Positions 1 through 8,204 of a stretch of 64,000 nt of DNA are shown here, piece after piece. Position 1 is the first letter of the stretch. Each line of letters begins with the position of its first letter. The notes under the pieces are model-generated. The model searched no databases. It had not been told where the DNA came from and was given only the letters and a program-made list of their open reading frames with translations. This stretch comes from Enterocloster clostridioformis (lineage in GTDB: Bacteria > Bacillota > Clostridia > Lachnospirales > Lachnospiraceae). Location of the stretch: the NCBI RefSeq assembly GCF_020297485.1, contig NZ_JAIWZC010000001.1, forward strand, positions 4,774,001-4,838,000. Reading direction: 5' to 3'. Made by a program: the position numbers and the translations under genes.

Positions 1-2
1 CA

Positions 3-386
3 GGTGTGGAGGATGAGGAAATATCCGTGGCCACGGGTTCCAATGCCAGAAGGATGAGAAGCATGGTATCAACCGGGACTACCTACCGGAACGAGAATGG
101 ACCGATGACCGTGCTCTTACCGGAAAAGATGAGCGGCGGGCGCGGGTATACCATCACAAAAGGCGGTGATTCCCTGGAAATCGTACCGGAGGGCGGAGAT
201 TATACCCTAAGCCGTGTGGGGGATAATGCAATCCGCTATAGTGATGTGTATGAGAACGTGGATGTCCAGTATACAATCTTGAATGGTACTGTGAAGGAGG
301 ATATCATCCTGCTGGAGAAGCAGGATAGGAATAACTTCTCTTATAAGCTTAAATCCGGAAGCCTTAAATTTAACCTGAATCCGTGA
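3..386 (+). pseudogene. RHS/wall-associated protein, N-terminal fragment (open at left edge)
   Basis: The frame is open at the left edge and stops at TGA 384-386. The peptide has the layout of the N-terminal β-rich region of large Clostridial RHS-repeat surface proteins: a Thr/Gly-rich stretch, then 'VLLPEKMSGG', 'NAIRYSDVYENVDVQY' and 'SYKLKSGSLKFNLNP'. Such proteins normally continue for well over 1000 residues into YD repeats. Here the homology ends abruptly and foreign sequence follows, while matching YD-repeat sequence resumes on the same strand at about 8.2 kb. I infer one gene split by mobile DNA, with the middle part missing. GTG at 6 is not a credible start because the frame continues upstream. 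Confidence 0.6.
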
Positions 387-574
387 AACTGGTTGTTTTA
401 TGATGCTAATCCCAAATCGGATTGGCTTATTCTTGATAAATAGTTCTTCAAAGACAGTATTTTAATGTATCTGGATTGATTTTGGTTTCAAATGACGGTT
501 AGTAACACTAGAAATCCTTTCAAAAGGGCATGCTTTCCCCTTGGTTTCTCAAAGGCTACCTGGCAGGATGACAT
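387..574. other. Junction region without a gene
   Basis: Between the broken RHS fragment and the transposase stop I see no coding signal. It should contain the boundary of the inserted DNA and the downstream end of the IS1380-like element, but I found no clear terminal inverted repeat or target duplication, consistent with an old or rearranged junction. Confidence 0.4.
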
Positions 575-1717
575 TTATGACCGGAAATCCGCAACCAGCT
601 CATTGGTCTCAAATTTGCCGGATGGCAGCCGCTCCATATCCATATCGGTCTTGATCTCGCTATGGAACTGCTCACATTCGCCGTGGGCATGGTAGAGTCC
701 TATGACTTCGCGGTCCGTCATTCCAAGGTTTGTCCACCAGGTATTGACTTCAATGTCGCCTTCCAGAAGGAACTGGCCATATTTATCAATGGTACGGTTT
801 ATGATCTCGTACCCGGCACGGACGGTGATGGTTTTTTCCGTATCATCCGCTGTTTTATAGGAAACCGGTTTCCAGTCGCTGCCGATATAGACGGTTTTCC
901 CTTCACGGGGAGTTTCGATATCTTGGCTGTATTCCTGTGCCATCTGCAGCCAGTCCTCTTTGCTTTCCCTGCGGAGGTTGCGTTTTATGACGAAATAACA
1001 GCCCGCTTCCACCAGGATACCGATATTCTCTGCGGCATCGTTTCCTGAATCAAGGCGGATCAGGAGCGGTTCATCCGTAATCTCCCTGCACATACGGATG
1101 GTTTCCCGTAAAAACTCAGGGGTATGCTTCTGGCAATGCTGTTTTCCTTCCCGGAGTTCACAGTTGACCAGATAGCCCTCCGTTCCAATATATGCCATTA
1201 TCGGCGCATAGCCGTCACATCCCTTATAAGTTCTGGAGACACCCTGCTTTTTGGTCTTGGAATTATCAAAGGGCGTGACATCAATATCCACAGGCACATA
1301 ACCGTTCGGGAGTTTTCCCGGTACAATGCCATTATCCCTGAGCATCTTGATGTTTTCCGCAAGGATATAAGAACGCATGGATGAGCCAATGTCATCCATC
1401 CGCTGGCGCAGCGTCTCCTCAGAAGGGATGCTTCTGACAATGCCAAGTGCGTATTTGTAAAAATCCGGGTCGTCATCAAACTCATGGACGGACTCATAAG
1501 CAGGTTTCCCCATGGTGAGAAGTCCGATATAAGTGAGCAGGACATCCCCGTTCTTGATCTGGTGCTGTGAACGGTTTGGGGTGACATCCATACGGTTGCA
1601 CCGCTTTACGAAGTCGCTTTTGCCGAGAATGGCACCGACAACTGCAAGGCCGCTGGCTGGGATGAGCCGCTCATTGGTAAACTCAATTTTTATCTTTTTC
1701 ATGATGACTGCCTCCAT
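575..1717 (-). pseudogene. IS1380-family transposase, C-terminally truncated
   Basis: A DDE transposase of the IS1380 family: the N-terminus 'MKKIKIEFTNERLIPASGLA' and the core 'DIDVTPFDNSKTKKQGVSRT' followed by 'YKGCDGYAPIMAYIGTEGY' are family hallmarks. Family members are usually about 430-470 residues; this frame gives about 378 and ends just after 'PSGKFETNELVADFRS', where the family normally continues into a helical C-terminal part. Sequence beyond the stop does not resume the transposase in the neighbouring bases, so this looks like a real truncation. A start at ATG 1699-1701 (MKKIK) fits better than the longer frame. It is probably inactive. Confidence 0.75.
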
Positions 1718-1757
1718 AGTGCCAACCAGTGAGAGGAACTTTTTCCCTCACATCATC

Positions 1758-1805
1758 AGAGAGGACAAGCAGTTTTGAAGCTGCCTGTCCTCTCTCCATT
1801 TTTAG
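1758..1805 (+). terminator. Hairpin terminator at the element edge
   Basis: Arms 1758-1772 and 1780-1795 pair over about 15 bp with one mismatch (AGAGAGGACA pairs with TGTCCTCTCT), with a short loop, followed by CCATTTTT. It lies just before the first regulator gene of the mobilizable element and probably insulates it from upstream transcription. Confidence 0.6.
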
Positions 1806-1816
1806 GAGGTTAGCCC

Positions 1817-2272
1817 ATGAAAACAAGCAATCTGAGAAAGTATTACTACCCCTACTACACTGAGGATGTGTTTGTGGAGGTCAGCGATGAGGTGGCGGAG
1901 GCCATGCTGCTGTCTGTCCGGGAGATGGAGAACTATTACCGCCGGACTTGCCGCCACAAGGCGTACTACTCGCTGGACGCCTATGACTGGACGGAGAACT
2001 ATGCGCTGGAACACAGTCCGTCCCCGGAGGAAGTGCTTGTGCTTCAGGAGGAACAGGCCGCCCGTGACCGGCTGCTGTCCATGCTGGATGAAGCCCTCTC
2101 CCAGATCACGCCGGTGCAGGCCCGCCGCGTCCGCAGCTACTATCTGCGTGGCTTAAATTTTCCCGGAATCGCACAGGAGGAGGGCATCAACAAGGATGTG
2201 GTCTGCCGCTCCGTCCACGCCGGTTTGAAGCGCCTGCAAGAGTATTACAGCCGCCGGAACCGGGTGGAATGA
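1817..2272 (+). CDS. Sigma-70-like HTH regulator (first copy)
   Basis: 151 residues. The N-terminal part (about 1-60, rich in Tyr: 'KYYYPYYTEDVFVEVSDEVAEA') and a C-terminal helix-turn-helix resembling sigma-70 region 4 (about 95-145, 'ITPVQARRVRSYYLRGLNFP' then 'IAQEEGINKDVVCRSVHAGL') are typical of the small sigma-like proteins carried by Clostridial conjugative and mobilizable elements. It starts at ATG 1817 after a strong AGGAGG. It lies one base from the related next gene, so the two are probably co-transcribed. The role is probably regulation of element transfer genes; this is inferred from family and context. Confidence 0.8.
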   Translation: MKTSNLRKYYYPYYTEDVFVEVSDEVAEAMLLSVREMENYYRRTCRHKAYYSLDAYDWTENYALEHSPSPEEVLVLQEEQAARDRLLSMLDEALSQITPVQARRVRSYYLRGLNFPGIAQEEGINKDVVCRSVHAGLKRLQEYYSRRNRVE

Positions 2273-2282
2273 GGTGCGGCCT

Positions 2283-2750
2283 ATGCAGACCGTCAACCTG
2301 AAAAAATACTATTACCCGCTGTTTACCAAAGACACATTTGTTGAGGTTTCCGATGAAGTGGCCGAGGCCCTTTTACTCATGCACAGGGAGGAAAACAACC
2401 GCATCCGAAAGATGTATTACCACAAGGCATATTTCTCCCTTGACCGGGAGGACGGGATTGAGAATGACGCGCTGTGCGGATTTGAAAAATCCCCGGAGGA
2501 AATTCTCATGGAGCAGGAGGAAGAACGGTTTTTCCTGCTGACGCTGGAACGATTAGAAGAAGCTCTGTCCTGTTTAACGCCCACGCAGGCCCGCCGCATC
2601 CGCGCCCGGTATCTGTCCGGCATGGCAATACAGGAGATTGTCGCCAGCGAGGGCGTGAGCGTCAGCGTTGTTTCCGAATCCATCCGCAGCGGATTGAAGA
2701 AGCTGCGTACTTACTTTGACAAAAAGAAATGGAGGGAATTTGAAGAATGA
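2283..2750 (+). CDS. Sigma-70-like HTH regulator (second, paralogous copy)
   Basis: About 155 residues, clearly paralogous to the preceding gene: 'KKYYYPLFTKDTFVEVSDEV' aligns with its 'RKYYYPYYTEDVFVEVSDEV', and both end in the same HTH pattern ('LTPTQARRIRARYLSGMAIQ'). I place the start at ATG 2283, after the TGA/GAGG region that ends the first copy; an upstream ATG or GTG is less well placed. Tandem sigma-like paralogues suggest a duplicated regulator within the element. It overlaps the next gene by 4 bp (ATGA), indicating translational coupling. Confidence 0.75.
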   Translation: MQTVNLKKYYYPLFTKDTFVEVSDEVAEALLLMHREENNRIRKMYYHKAYFSLDREDGIENDALCGFEKSPEEILMEQEEERFFLLTLERLEEALSCLTPTQARRIRARYLSGMAIQEIVASEGVSVSVVSESIRSGLKKLRTYFDKKKWREFEE

Positions 2751-3265
2751 AATTTATACAAAGCGAATTGGAACTGATCTATCAATACGCCATGCCGGAT
2801 AAGGACGCGATCCTGACGGAATTGCGGGCTGTCCGGCGGGCGGCAAAAGAACCGCTGACAAAAGCGATTGTGGAGAACACCATTGACAAGCTGCTGGAGG
2901 TGCCGGAACCGGAATTCAGTCATTTTATTGCAGGTGTAAAAGCCTGCTTTAAGGGAGAAAACGGCCAGCCCAGCCCTGACCGGCTGACCGAAGCCGGAAT
3001 ACAAGAGCCGCCACTGTTGGGGCATGACCTGTTCGGGATGGAGCGCAGCCTGCCAAGCACACGGCACATGGTTGTACTGGACATCTTAAACTCCAACAGC
3101 CCTGTGGGAACACCCGGCGGGCGTTACCGCTTTTTCCTCTCTGCCGAGGGCTATAAAAATGCCAGAGCCAGCGCCGAGCGGGGAGAAATCAAGATTATCA
3201 GCCATGCCACCGTTGGTGCGTGGCGGTTTTATCACGACAAAAAGCTGACCCGCCCGGAACGATGA
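2747..3265 (+). CDS. IME protein of unknown function, TTRAP-like N-terminus
   Basis: 172 residues, start ATG overlapping the previous stop. Residues 1-70 ('MKFIQSELELIYQYAMPDKD' followed by two helices) resemble the short 'transposon-transfer assisting' (TTRAP) proteins of Clostridial elements. The C-terminal half ('GTPGGRYRFFLSAEGYKNAR', 'IKIISHATVGAWRFYHDKKL') I do not recognise. No membrane segment or signal peptide is visible. The TTRAP link is a resemblance from memory, not a tested match. Position between regulators and the relaxase module argues for a role in mobilization. Confidence 0.6.
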   Translation: MKFIQSELELIYQYAMPDKDAILTELRAVRRAAKEPLTKAIVENTIDKLLEVPEPEFSHFIAGVKACFKGENGQPSPDRLTEAGIQEPPLLGHDLFGMERSLPSTRHMVVLDILNSNSPVGTPGGRYRFFLSAEGYKNARASAERGEIKIISHATVGAWRFYHDKKLTRPER

Positions 3266-3277
3266 AAGGCGCTGCCT

Positions 3278-3565
3278 ATGAAAGAACTGAAAAAATTACA
3301 GACGGAGCAGGAAAAGGTACAGCGGGAAATCCGGCAGTTGGAGAACCGGCAGAAAATCCTGTTGAACAAACAAACCGATGCCGAGCGCAGGGCGAGGACG
3401 CGCCGCCTGATCGAGCATGGCGCAATTCTGGAAAGCGTCTTTCCCTCTCTTGCCGGTCTGCCCGGCGAGGAAGTCAAGTCGTTTTTGCTGTCACTCTTCC
3501 GCCTGCCGGGAGTGCCGAAGCTGCCGGAAAGCAGGCCCGAAAGCCCGGAAACAGAGGTACTTTGA
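3278..3565 (+). CDS. DUF3847 family protein
   Basis: 95 residues. The first 45 residues form a strongly charged coiled coil ('LKKLQTEQEKVQREIRQLEN'), followed by 'RLIEHGAILESVFP' and a short Pro-rich tail. This is the DUF3847 family, normally found immediately upstream of mobA in Clostridial mobilizable elements. It is thought to be a relaxosome accessory protein, but that role is inferred from position. It starts at ATG 3278, 12 bp after the previous stop. Confidence 0.75.
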   Translation: MKELKKLQTEQEKVQREIRQLENRQKILLNKQTDAERRARTRRLIEHGAILESVFPSLAGLPGEEVKSFLLSLFRLPGVPKLPESRPESPETEVL

Positions 3566-3574
3566 AAAACTAAC

Positions 3575-3711
3575 GGCGCACTTATACACCGTTGCCGGTG
3601 TCGTGCGCCTGCCGGGGGCTATTGCGCTCTCCGAGCGCGATGGGGAGCTACACTCCCCAAACCCCTTGTGCGCCCCGCGCAGCATGACACCCGCCCTGCG
3701 TCTGTCATGCT
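3575..3711. other. Candidate origin of transfer (oriT)
   Basis: The 188-bp gap before the relaxase contains two inverted repeats. GGCGCAC 3575-3581 pairs with GTGCGCC 3603-3609, with a nested ACACC 3586-3590/GGTGT 3597-3601. AGCATGACA 3681-3689 pairs perfectly with TGTCATGCT 3703-3711. Inverted repeats directly upstream of a MobA/MobL gene are the usual oriT arrangement. The nick site cannot be read from sequence alone. Confidence 0.5.
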
Positions 3712-3753
3712 CCACGGAACCTATATATCCCCACCCGAAAGGAGGCTGTACCA

Positions 3754-5198
3754 ATGGATTTCTGCCATTTTCCCGTTAAGATCGTCAAGCGCAGCGAGGG
3801 CCGGTCTGCCGTAGAAGCTGCCGCTTACCGGAGCAGGACGAAGCTGACAAACGAATGGGACGGGCAGACCCATGACTATACCCGAAAGCGCGGCGTCATT
3901 CACACCGAGATCATGCTGCCGCCCAATGCCCCGCCGGAATTTTCTGACCGCGCTCCCTCTGGAACAGCGTGGAGCAGATCGAGAAAGCAAAGGACAGCCA
4001 GCTTGCCCGTGATATTGAAGCATCCCTGCCACGCGAACTATCCAGAGAACAGCAGCTTGCCCTTGTCCGCTCTTTTCTGAAAGACAACTTTGTGGACAAG
4101 GGGATGTGCGCCGATTTTGCCATCCACGACAAAGGGAACGGCAACCCCCACTTCCATGTCCTGCTGACCGTCCGCCCCCTGAAAGAAAATGGCGAGTGGG
4201 CTGCGAAGTGCCGCAAGGTATATGAGCTGGACGCACAGGGCAACCGCATCCCGGACGGGAAAGGCGGCTGGAAAAATCACAGGGAAGATACCACGGACTG
4301 GAACGACAAAGGGAATGTGGAATTGTGGCGCAAAGCGTGGGCGGAATATGTGAACCGGGCGCAGGCGGCTATCGGCCTGTCAGACCGGATAGACCACCGC
4401 AGCTATAAGCGTCAGGGGATTGATAAGATTCCTTCCATCCATCTGGGCGTTGCCGCTTTCCAGATGGAGAAGCGCGGCATCCAGACCGAGAAAGGGAATG
4501 TCAACCGGCAGATTGCCGCCGACAATAAGCTGCTGAAAGAGATCAAGGCCCGCATTACCCGGCTTTATAACTGGTCTAAGGAAGAAGCCGCCAGACCGCA
4601 GGGCAAAGACAGCATTATGACGCAGCTATGGCAGGCGCAGCATGAAATGAACCGTAGCGCGGCCCATTCCAACTATGGCAAGGCCAAGGCATTAAAACAG
4701 AGCGCCGCCCTGTTCAATTTCTTGCACAGCAACGGGATTACTTCCATGCAGCAGCTACATGAAAAAATCTCCGCCATGAATGGCGCTTATTATGATTTGC
4801 GCGGCCAGCTCGTCAGCGGGGAGCGCCGGAGAAAAAAGCTGGACGAACACCTGAAAATGTGGGCGCAGTATGAGAAGCACAAGGGAACCCGCCGCCAGCT
4901 TGACTAAGTGAAACCCAGCAAGCGGGAACTATTTGAGCAGCGTCACAGCGCGGAGCTTGCTTTGTATGAAGCCGCCGCCCGGTATCTGGAAAATCTGAAA
5001 GCTGCCGGCGAGCCGATCACCCCGAAGAAATGGCAGGCCGAAATGGATAAGCTGTCGGCGCAGAAAGATTTGCAGTACCAGCAGATGAAAGCCATGCGGG
5101 AGGAAATCAAGGCCGTGGAGAGCTTGCGGAAAGTCGCCGAGAAGCTGGAAAAGGAGCAGCCCGACCAGAGCAGGAAAAAGGAGGATCACGAGCTATGA
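3754..5198 (+). pseudogene. MobA/MobL family relaxase, frameshifted and with a nonsense codon
   Basis: A MOBQ-type relaxase that would nick oriT and lead the strand into the recipient. The N-terminus 'MDFCHFPVKIVKRSEGRSAV' with 'AAAYRSRTKL' and the histidine motif 'GNPHFHVLLTVRP' are diagnostic. Two lesions split it. One base appears missing in the CCC run at 3955-3957: the frame leaves 'PPEFSDRAP' and resumes one register away as 'LWNSVEQIEKAKDSQLARD'. In addition TAA at 4905-4907 interrupts the frame, which continues directly as 'KPSKRELFEQRHSAELALY' to 5198. Without them it would be about 480 residues, normal for the family. Mobilization in cis by its own relaxase is therefore doubtful unless the lesions are sequence errors. 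Confidence 0.8.
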
Positions 5199-5205
5199 GC
5201 ATAGC

Positions 5206-5240
5206 AAAACCGCCGTACAGAAAAATTCTCCATACGGCGG
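5206..5240 (-). terminator. Terminator after the toxin-antitoxin pair
   Basis: CCGCCGTA 5210-5217 pairs perfectly with TACGGCGG 5233-5240. Read on the minus strand the hairpin is followed by TTTTGC, so it suits termination of the leftward yafQ-dinJ transcript; it also separates this from the rightward relaxase gene. Confidence 0.6.
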
Positions 5241-5249
5241 CCTGTGCTT

Positions 5250-5531
5250 TCATTTTCCGAACAAATCGCTGTGTGTTCCGGTGCGGGCCAGTGTCAGTAC
5301 CAGCACATCGTCCTCAATGCGGTAAACCAGCAGCCAGTCCGGCTGAATGTGACATTCCCGGTGTCCTATCCAATCGCCGGACAGCGCATGGTCTTTGTTT
5401 TTCTCTGGCAATGTTTCGCCCCTCGATAATGCCCGGATAATATCATCCAGTAAATCAATATTGAGGTGCCGCTTCAATGCCAGCTTGTAGTCTTTTTTGA
5501 ACTGTGTCGTCCAAACAATATCACGGTTCAT
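5250..5531 (-). CDS. yafQ: YafQ/RelE-family mRNA-interferase toxin
   Basis: 93 residues, the usual size for YafQ-type RelE-superfamily toxins, which cleave mRNA in the ribosomal A site. Recognised by 'WTTQFKKDYKLALKRHLN', the central 'ALSGDWIGHRECHIQPDWLL' with family-typical His residues, and 'VYRIEDDVLVLTLARTGTHS'. It starts at ATG 5531, overlapping the antitoxin stop by 4 bp (ATGA), the standard coupling of such pairs. The operon runs opposite to the surrounding element genes and has its own promoter and terminator. It looks intact, so it may stabilise the otherwise damaged element. Confidence 0.85.
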   Translation of the reverse strand: MNRDIVWTTQFKKDYKLALKRHLNIDLLDDIIRALSRGETLPEKNKDHALSGDWIGHRECHIQPDWLLVYRIEDDVLVLTLARTGTHSDLFGK

Positions 5532-5803
5532 CGTTTCAGCTCCCGGAGTGCTTCTTCTACATCGGAGTAGTGCTTCACGCTGGGATCACGCGCGATACGT
5601 TCTGCTTCCAGCATGGCGGCAATGGTTTCCTTGTTAGGCTGTTCCAGCCGGACTTCAAAGGGAAAACCGCCGACACGTAAAGACTGACGCAGGAACACAT
5701 TGATTGCGGTTGTCAGGTTCATGCCTAACTCGCCATAAAGCGTTTCGCACTGTTTTTTGATGTCGCTGTCCATGCGGACGCTGAAATTTGTCGTGCTTGC
5801 CAT
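5528..5803 (-). CDS. dinJ: RelB/DinJ-family antitoxin
   Basis: 91 residues. The N-terminal ribbon-helix-helix ('NFSVRMDSDIKKQCETLYGE', then 'LGMNLTTAINVFLRQSLRVG') binds DNA; the C-terminal tail ('DPSVKHYSDVEEALRELKR') would wrap the toxin. Start at ATG 5803 with AAAGGGG upstream. It is the first gene of the pair and is expected to repress its own promoter together with the toxin. The family assignment is firm from the RHH region and gene arrangement. Confidence 0.85.
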   Translation of the reverse strand: MASTTNFSVRMDSDIKKQCETLYGELGMNLTTAINVFLRQSLRVGGFPFEVRLEQPNKETIAAMLEAERIARDPSVKHYSDVEEALRELKR

Positions 5804-5825
5804 AGTATCAACCCCTTTCGCATTT

Positions 5826-5866
5826 CATTGCACTTATATTATATGCGAATTGCAATGCAAAATCAA
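5826..5866 (-). promoter_or_regulatory. dinJ-yafQ promoter with flanking operator repeats
   Basis: On the minus strand, -35 TTGATT (5861-5866) and -10 TATAAT (5838-5843) are separated by exactly 17 bp. A 7-bp inverted repeat, CATTGCA at 5826-5832 and TGCAATG at 5851-5857, brackets the -10 box and is a plausible binding site for the RHH antitoxin. Confidence 0.65.
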
Positions 5867-5907
5867 CTCAACAGCCATGAAATTTACAAATTTTTAAGGA
5901 GGACTCA

Positions 5908-6066
5908 ATGCAGAAAGAAATTTTGATGATTACGATAACCATTCAAATCCCGGTGCCGCCTATGCCGCCCGCGCCAGCAGGCGCAGAGCAACCGGAGCCG
6001 GTTTTTGCAAAAGAGCAGCCGCCCGTGTGCCGCTGCCATGTGCGCTATGGCAACCGGGCAGCGTGA
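5908..6066 (+). CDS. Small IME protein, unknown function
   Basis: 52 residues, with a strong AAGGAGG eight bases before ATG 5908. The first half is hydrophobic (ILMITITIQIPVPPMPP) and the second Pro/Ala-rich with a terminal 'VCRCHVRYGNRAA'. I do not recognise a family. It overlaps the start of the Cys-rich VLP gene by 20 bp, suggesting translational coupling. Credible because of its ribosome binding site and position. Confidence 0.55.
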   Translation: MQKEILMITITIQIPVPPMPPAPAGAEQPEPVFAKEQPPVCRCHVRYGNRAA

Positions 6067-6343
6067 CAAAATCCCCGTCATGGACTACCGGCAGTACCGC
6101 AGGGCGCGGCGACTGGTGCATGAGTGCTGTAATTACGATTGCGGCAACTGCCTTGCGCTGGACGATGGGGAGGAATGTGTCTGTGTCCAGAGCATTTCCT
6201 ACTCCCTGCTGTGCCGGTGGTTCCGGGCGGCGGTGCTGCCGCTGGATAAGGAACTGAAAACGGCCCTTAAAATGCGGACAGGCCCCCATTACAGACCCAA
6301 AGGAGCAAACCTATGTCAGACAATCGAAAATATTATTACCTGA
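6047..6343 (+). CDS. Cysteine-rich VLP-domain protein
   Basis: About 98 residues from ATG 6047 (an alternative start is ATG 6080, 'MDYRQYRR'). The central core 'LVHECCNYDCGNCLALDDGE' and 'CVCVQSISYSLLCRWFRAAV' is the Cys_rich_VLP domain, named for its conserved Cys and Val-Leu-Pro ('AAVLPLDKEL'). The paired cysteines suggest metal binding. The family occurs almost only in Clostridial conjugative and mobilizable elements; its function is unknown. The C-terminus runs 31 bp into the next gene. Confidence 0.75.
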   Translation: MATGQRDKIPVMDYRQYRRARRLVHECCNYDCGNCLALDDGEECVCVQSISYSLLCRWFRAAVLPLDKELKTALKMRTGPHYRPKGANLCQTIENIIT

Positions 6344-7042
6344 AACTGAAAGAAAACTATTTTGATGATGATTCCATTGTCCTGCTGGAAAGTATGCAGG
6401 ACGGGATTCTGTATTCGTATATCCTGCTCAAGCTGTATCTGAAATCGCTGAAACATGGCGGCAAGCTCCAGCTTGACGAGAACATCCCGTACACGCCCCA
6501 GATGATTGCCACCCTCACCCGGCAACAGGTGGGAACCGTAGAGCGCGCCCTGAAAATCTATTTGCAGTTGGGGCTTGTGGAGGTTATGGCGAATGGAGCC
6601 TATTATATGAGCAATATAGAACTCCTGAGCGGACAGTCCTCTACCGAGGGAGAACGAAAAAAGCAGGCGAGAATGGCGTTGCAGGCGCAGAAAAAACGTG
6701 GTGGACAAATGGGCGGACATTTGTCCGACATTCATCCACCAGAGATAGAGAAAGAGATAGAGTTAGAGATAGAGAGAGTTAGAAAAGGGACAGACCGCCC
6801 GCTCCTATGGACGTTACCAAAATGTGATTTTGTCTGACAAAGACCTGTCGGAACTGCAAGAGGAACTCCCGGACTTGTGGCAGACCTATATTGACCGGCT
6901 ATCCGAGTATATGGCATCTACCGGCAAGCAGTATCAGAACCATGCCGCCACCATTCGGCGCTGGGCTGCCGAGGACAGAAAGAAAGCAGCGCCGCCCACC
7001 CGGAACCGGGATTACAGCGTAAAGGAGGACGAAACCGTATGA
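6313..7042 (+). pseudogene. Replisome-organizer-type replication initiator, frameshifted
   Basis: The first 174-residue frame starts 'MSDNRKYYYLKLKENYFDDD', the phage replisome organizer N-terminal domain (a winged-helix replication initiator), and then leaves the family at 'RKGTDRPLLW'. The other frame supplies the expected C-terminus, readable from 'ARSYGRYQNVILSDKDLSEL' to 'HAATIRRWAAEDRKKAAP'. One register shift therefore lies near 6781-6800, in or close to the AGAAAAGGGAC run. Restored, the protein would be about 240 residues and pair with the DnaC-like loader encoded next. It is either a pseudogene or a homopolymer read error. Confidence 0.75.
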
Positions 7043-7854
7043 TTGAGATTACCACAGAAATCCGCGCCATCATTGACAAAGCTGCCGCCGATCCGACCCT
7101 TGCCGGGGATGAATACATAGACCCGGCTGACGGGCTTATCCACTGTAAGAAATGCGGCGGCAACCGGCAGACCGCTTTTCCCTGTTTTGGGAAATCCGGC
7201 TATTTCATGCCCCGCTGTATCTGCCCCTGTCAGGCCGAAGCAGAACGCCAGCGCAAGGAGGCGGAGGAACAGCGGAACCGCATGGAGAGTATCAAGCGCC
7301 GGAGGGCGCAGGGACTTCAAGACCGCTATCTGTACGATTACACCTTTGCCAACGACAACGGGAAAAATCCGCTGATGAAGAAAGCCCGCGCCTATGTGGA
7401 GCATTGGGATGAAGCCTACCGGGACAACACCGGCCTGCTACTGTTTGGGGATGTGGGAACCGGGAAATCCTTTTTCGCCGGTTGTATCGCCAATGCGCTG
7501 CTTGACCGGGATATTCCGGTGCTTATGACGAACTTCCCCACTATCCTGGACCGGCTGACAGGTATATTCTCCGAGGACAGGGTGGATTTTATCGCCAGTC
7601 TGGGAATGTATGACCTGCTGGTTATCGACGATCTGGGCGTGGAGCGTAACACCGAGTACGCGATGGAGCAGATGTTTACGGTCATTGATGGCCGCTACCG
7701 CAGCCGCAAGCCCATGATTATCACAACCAACCTGAAGCTGGAAGAAATCAAGAACCCGCCCGATCTGGCCCACGCCAGAATCTATGACCGCATACTGGAA
7801 TGGTGTGCGCCCGTCCTCTTTTCCGGCAGGAATTTCCGGGAGGAACAGGAGTAA
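7039..7854 (+). CDS. DnaC/IstB-like ATPase, helicase loader
   Basis: 271 residues, AAA+ ATPase. A Cys cluster (C36, C39, C49, C60, C62, C64) forms a likely zinc-binding head. Walker A GDVGTGKS is at 137-144, Walker B LLVIDDLG at 193-200, and sensor-like 'PMIITTNLKLEEI' follows. This is the DnaC/phage-loader branch that delivers replicative helicase to an initiator, here presumably the neighbouring replisome organizer. ATG 7039 overlaps the preceding stop by 4 bp. The frame is intact. Confidence 0.85.
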   Translation: MIEITTEIRAIIDKAAADPTLAGDEYIDPADGLIHCKKCGGNRQTAFPCFGKSGYFMPRCICPCQAEAERQRKEAEEQRNRMESIKRRRAQGLQDRYLYDYTFANDNGKNPLMKKARAYVEHWDEAYRDNTGLLLFGDVGTGKSFFAGCIANALLDRDIPVLMTNFPTILDRLTGIFSEDRVDFIASLGMYDLLVIDDLGVERNTEYAMEQMFTVIDGRYRSRKPMIITTNLKLEEIKNPPDLAHARIYDRILEWCAPVLFSGRNFREEQE

Positions 7855-7970
7855 GCCACGAAAGCGGCGGCAAAGGGGATTGTAACCCAAAATTGAACCG
7901 AAAACCTGATTGTTTGGACAATTACCCCGCCGCCACCGGCGGGCTGTCCGGGAAAGGAGTATATGACCTT

Positions 7971-8150
7971 ATGAGCAATGAGAAAATGACCCAGAACACC
8001 ACAGCAGCGCCCGCGCCGGAGGACAGACCGGCGCTTGTGAAGAAGATCGGGAGAACGGCCTATAGAGTGTCATTCCATTTCAGCACCACCAGTACCGAAA
8101 ACATGAGCGACAAGATTAAACGGCTGATTAAACGGGATATGGGCGCATAA
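7971..8150 (+). CDS. TnpW family transposon protein
   Basis: 59 residues, start ATG 7971. The C-terminal half 'IGRTAYRVSFHFSTTSTENM' and 'DKIKRLIKRDMGA' matches the TnpW family, small proteins encoded next to the recombinase genes of Tn4451-like and related Clostridial elements. Function is unproven. The AAAGGAG site lies 13-19 bases upstream, slightly far. No recombinase follows, contrary to the normal arrangement. Confidence 0.75.
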   Translation: MSNEKMTQNTTAAPAPEDRPALVKKIGRTAYRVSFHFSTTSTENMSDKIKRLIKRDMGA

Positions 8151-8204
8151 CGCGCTCATACCCCCGTAAAATCTTTTTTGAAAAAATCCGCACTATGTCC
8201 TTGA

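Larger units (their letters stand above)
1740..8200 (+). mobile_element. Degraded integrative mobilizable element (IME) without its recombinase
   Basis: The gene order (two sigma-like regulators, conserved unknown, DUF3847, MobA/MobL relaxase, Cys-rich VLP protein, replication initiator, DnaC-like loader, TnpW) matches small mobilizable elements of gut Clostridia. In those elements a site-specific recombinase normally follows TnpW. Here RHS-repeat sequence begins within about 70 bp of the TnpW stop, so the integration module is gone. The relaxase and the replication gene both carry inactivating lesions. Boundaries are approximate: no att repeats were seen. The element is inserted in, or rearranged into, the RHS gene. 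Confidence 0.7.

Noticed and set aside
575-1717. Intact IS1380 element
   Set aside because: The C-terminal part of the transposase and recognisable terminal inverted repeats are missing.
5195-5440. Plus-strand frame (MSIAKPPYRK…) after the relaxase
   Set aside because: Antisense to the YafQ toxin gene and contains its terminator.
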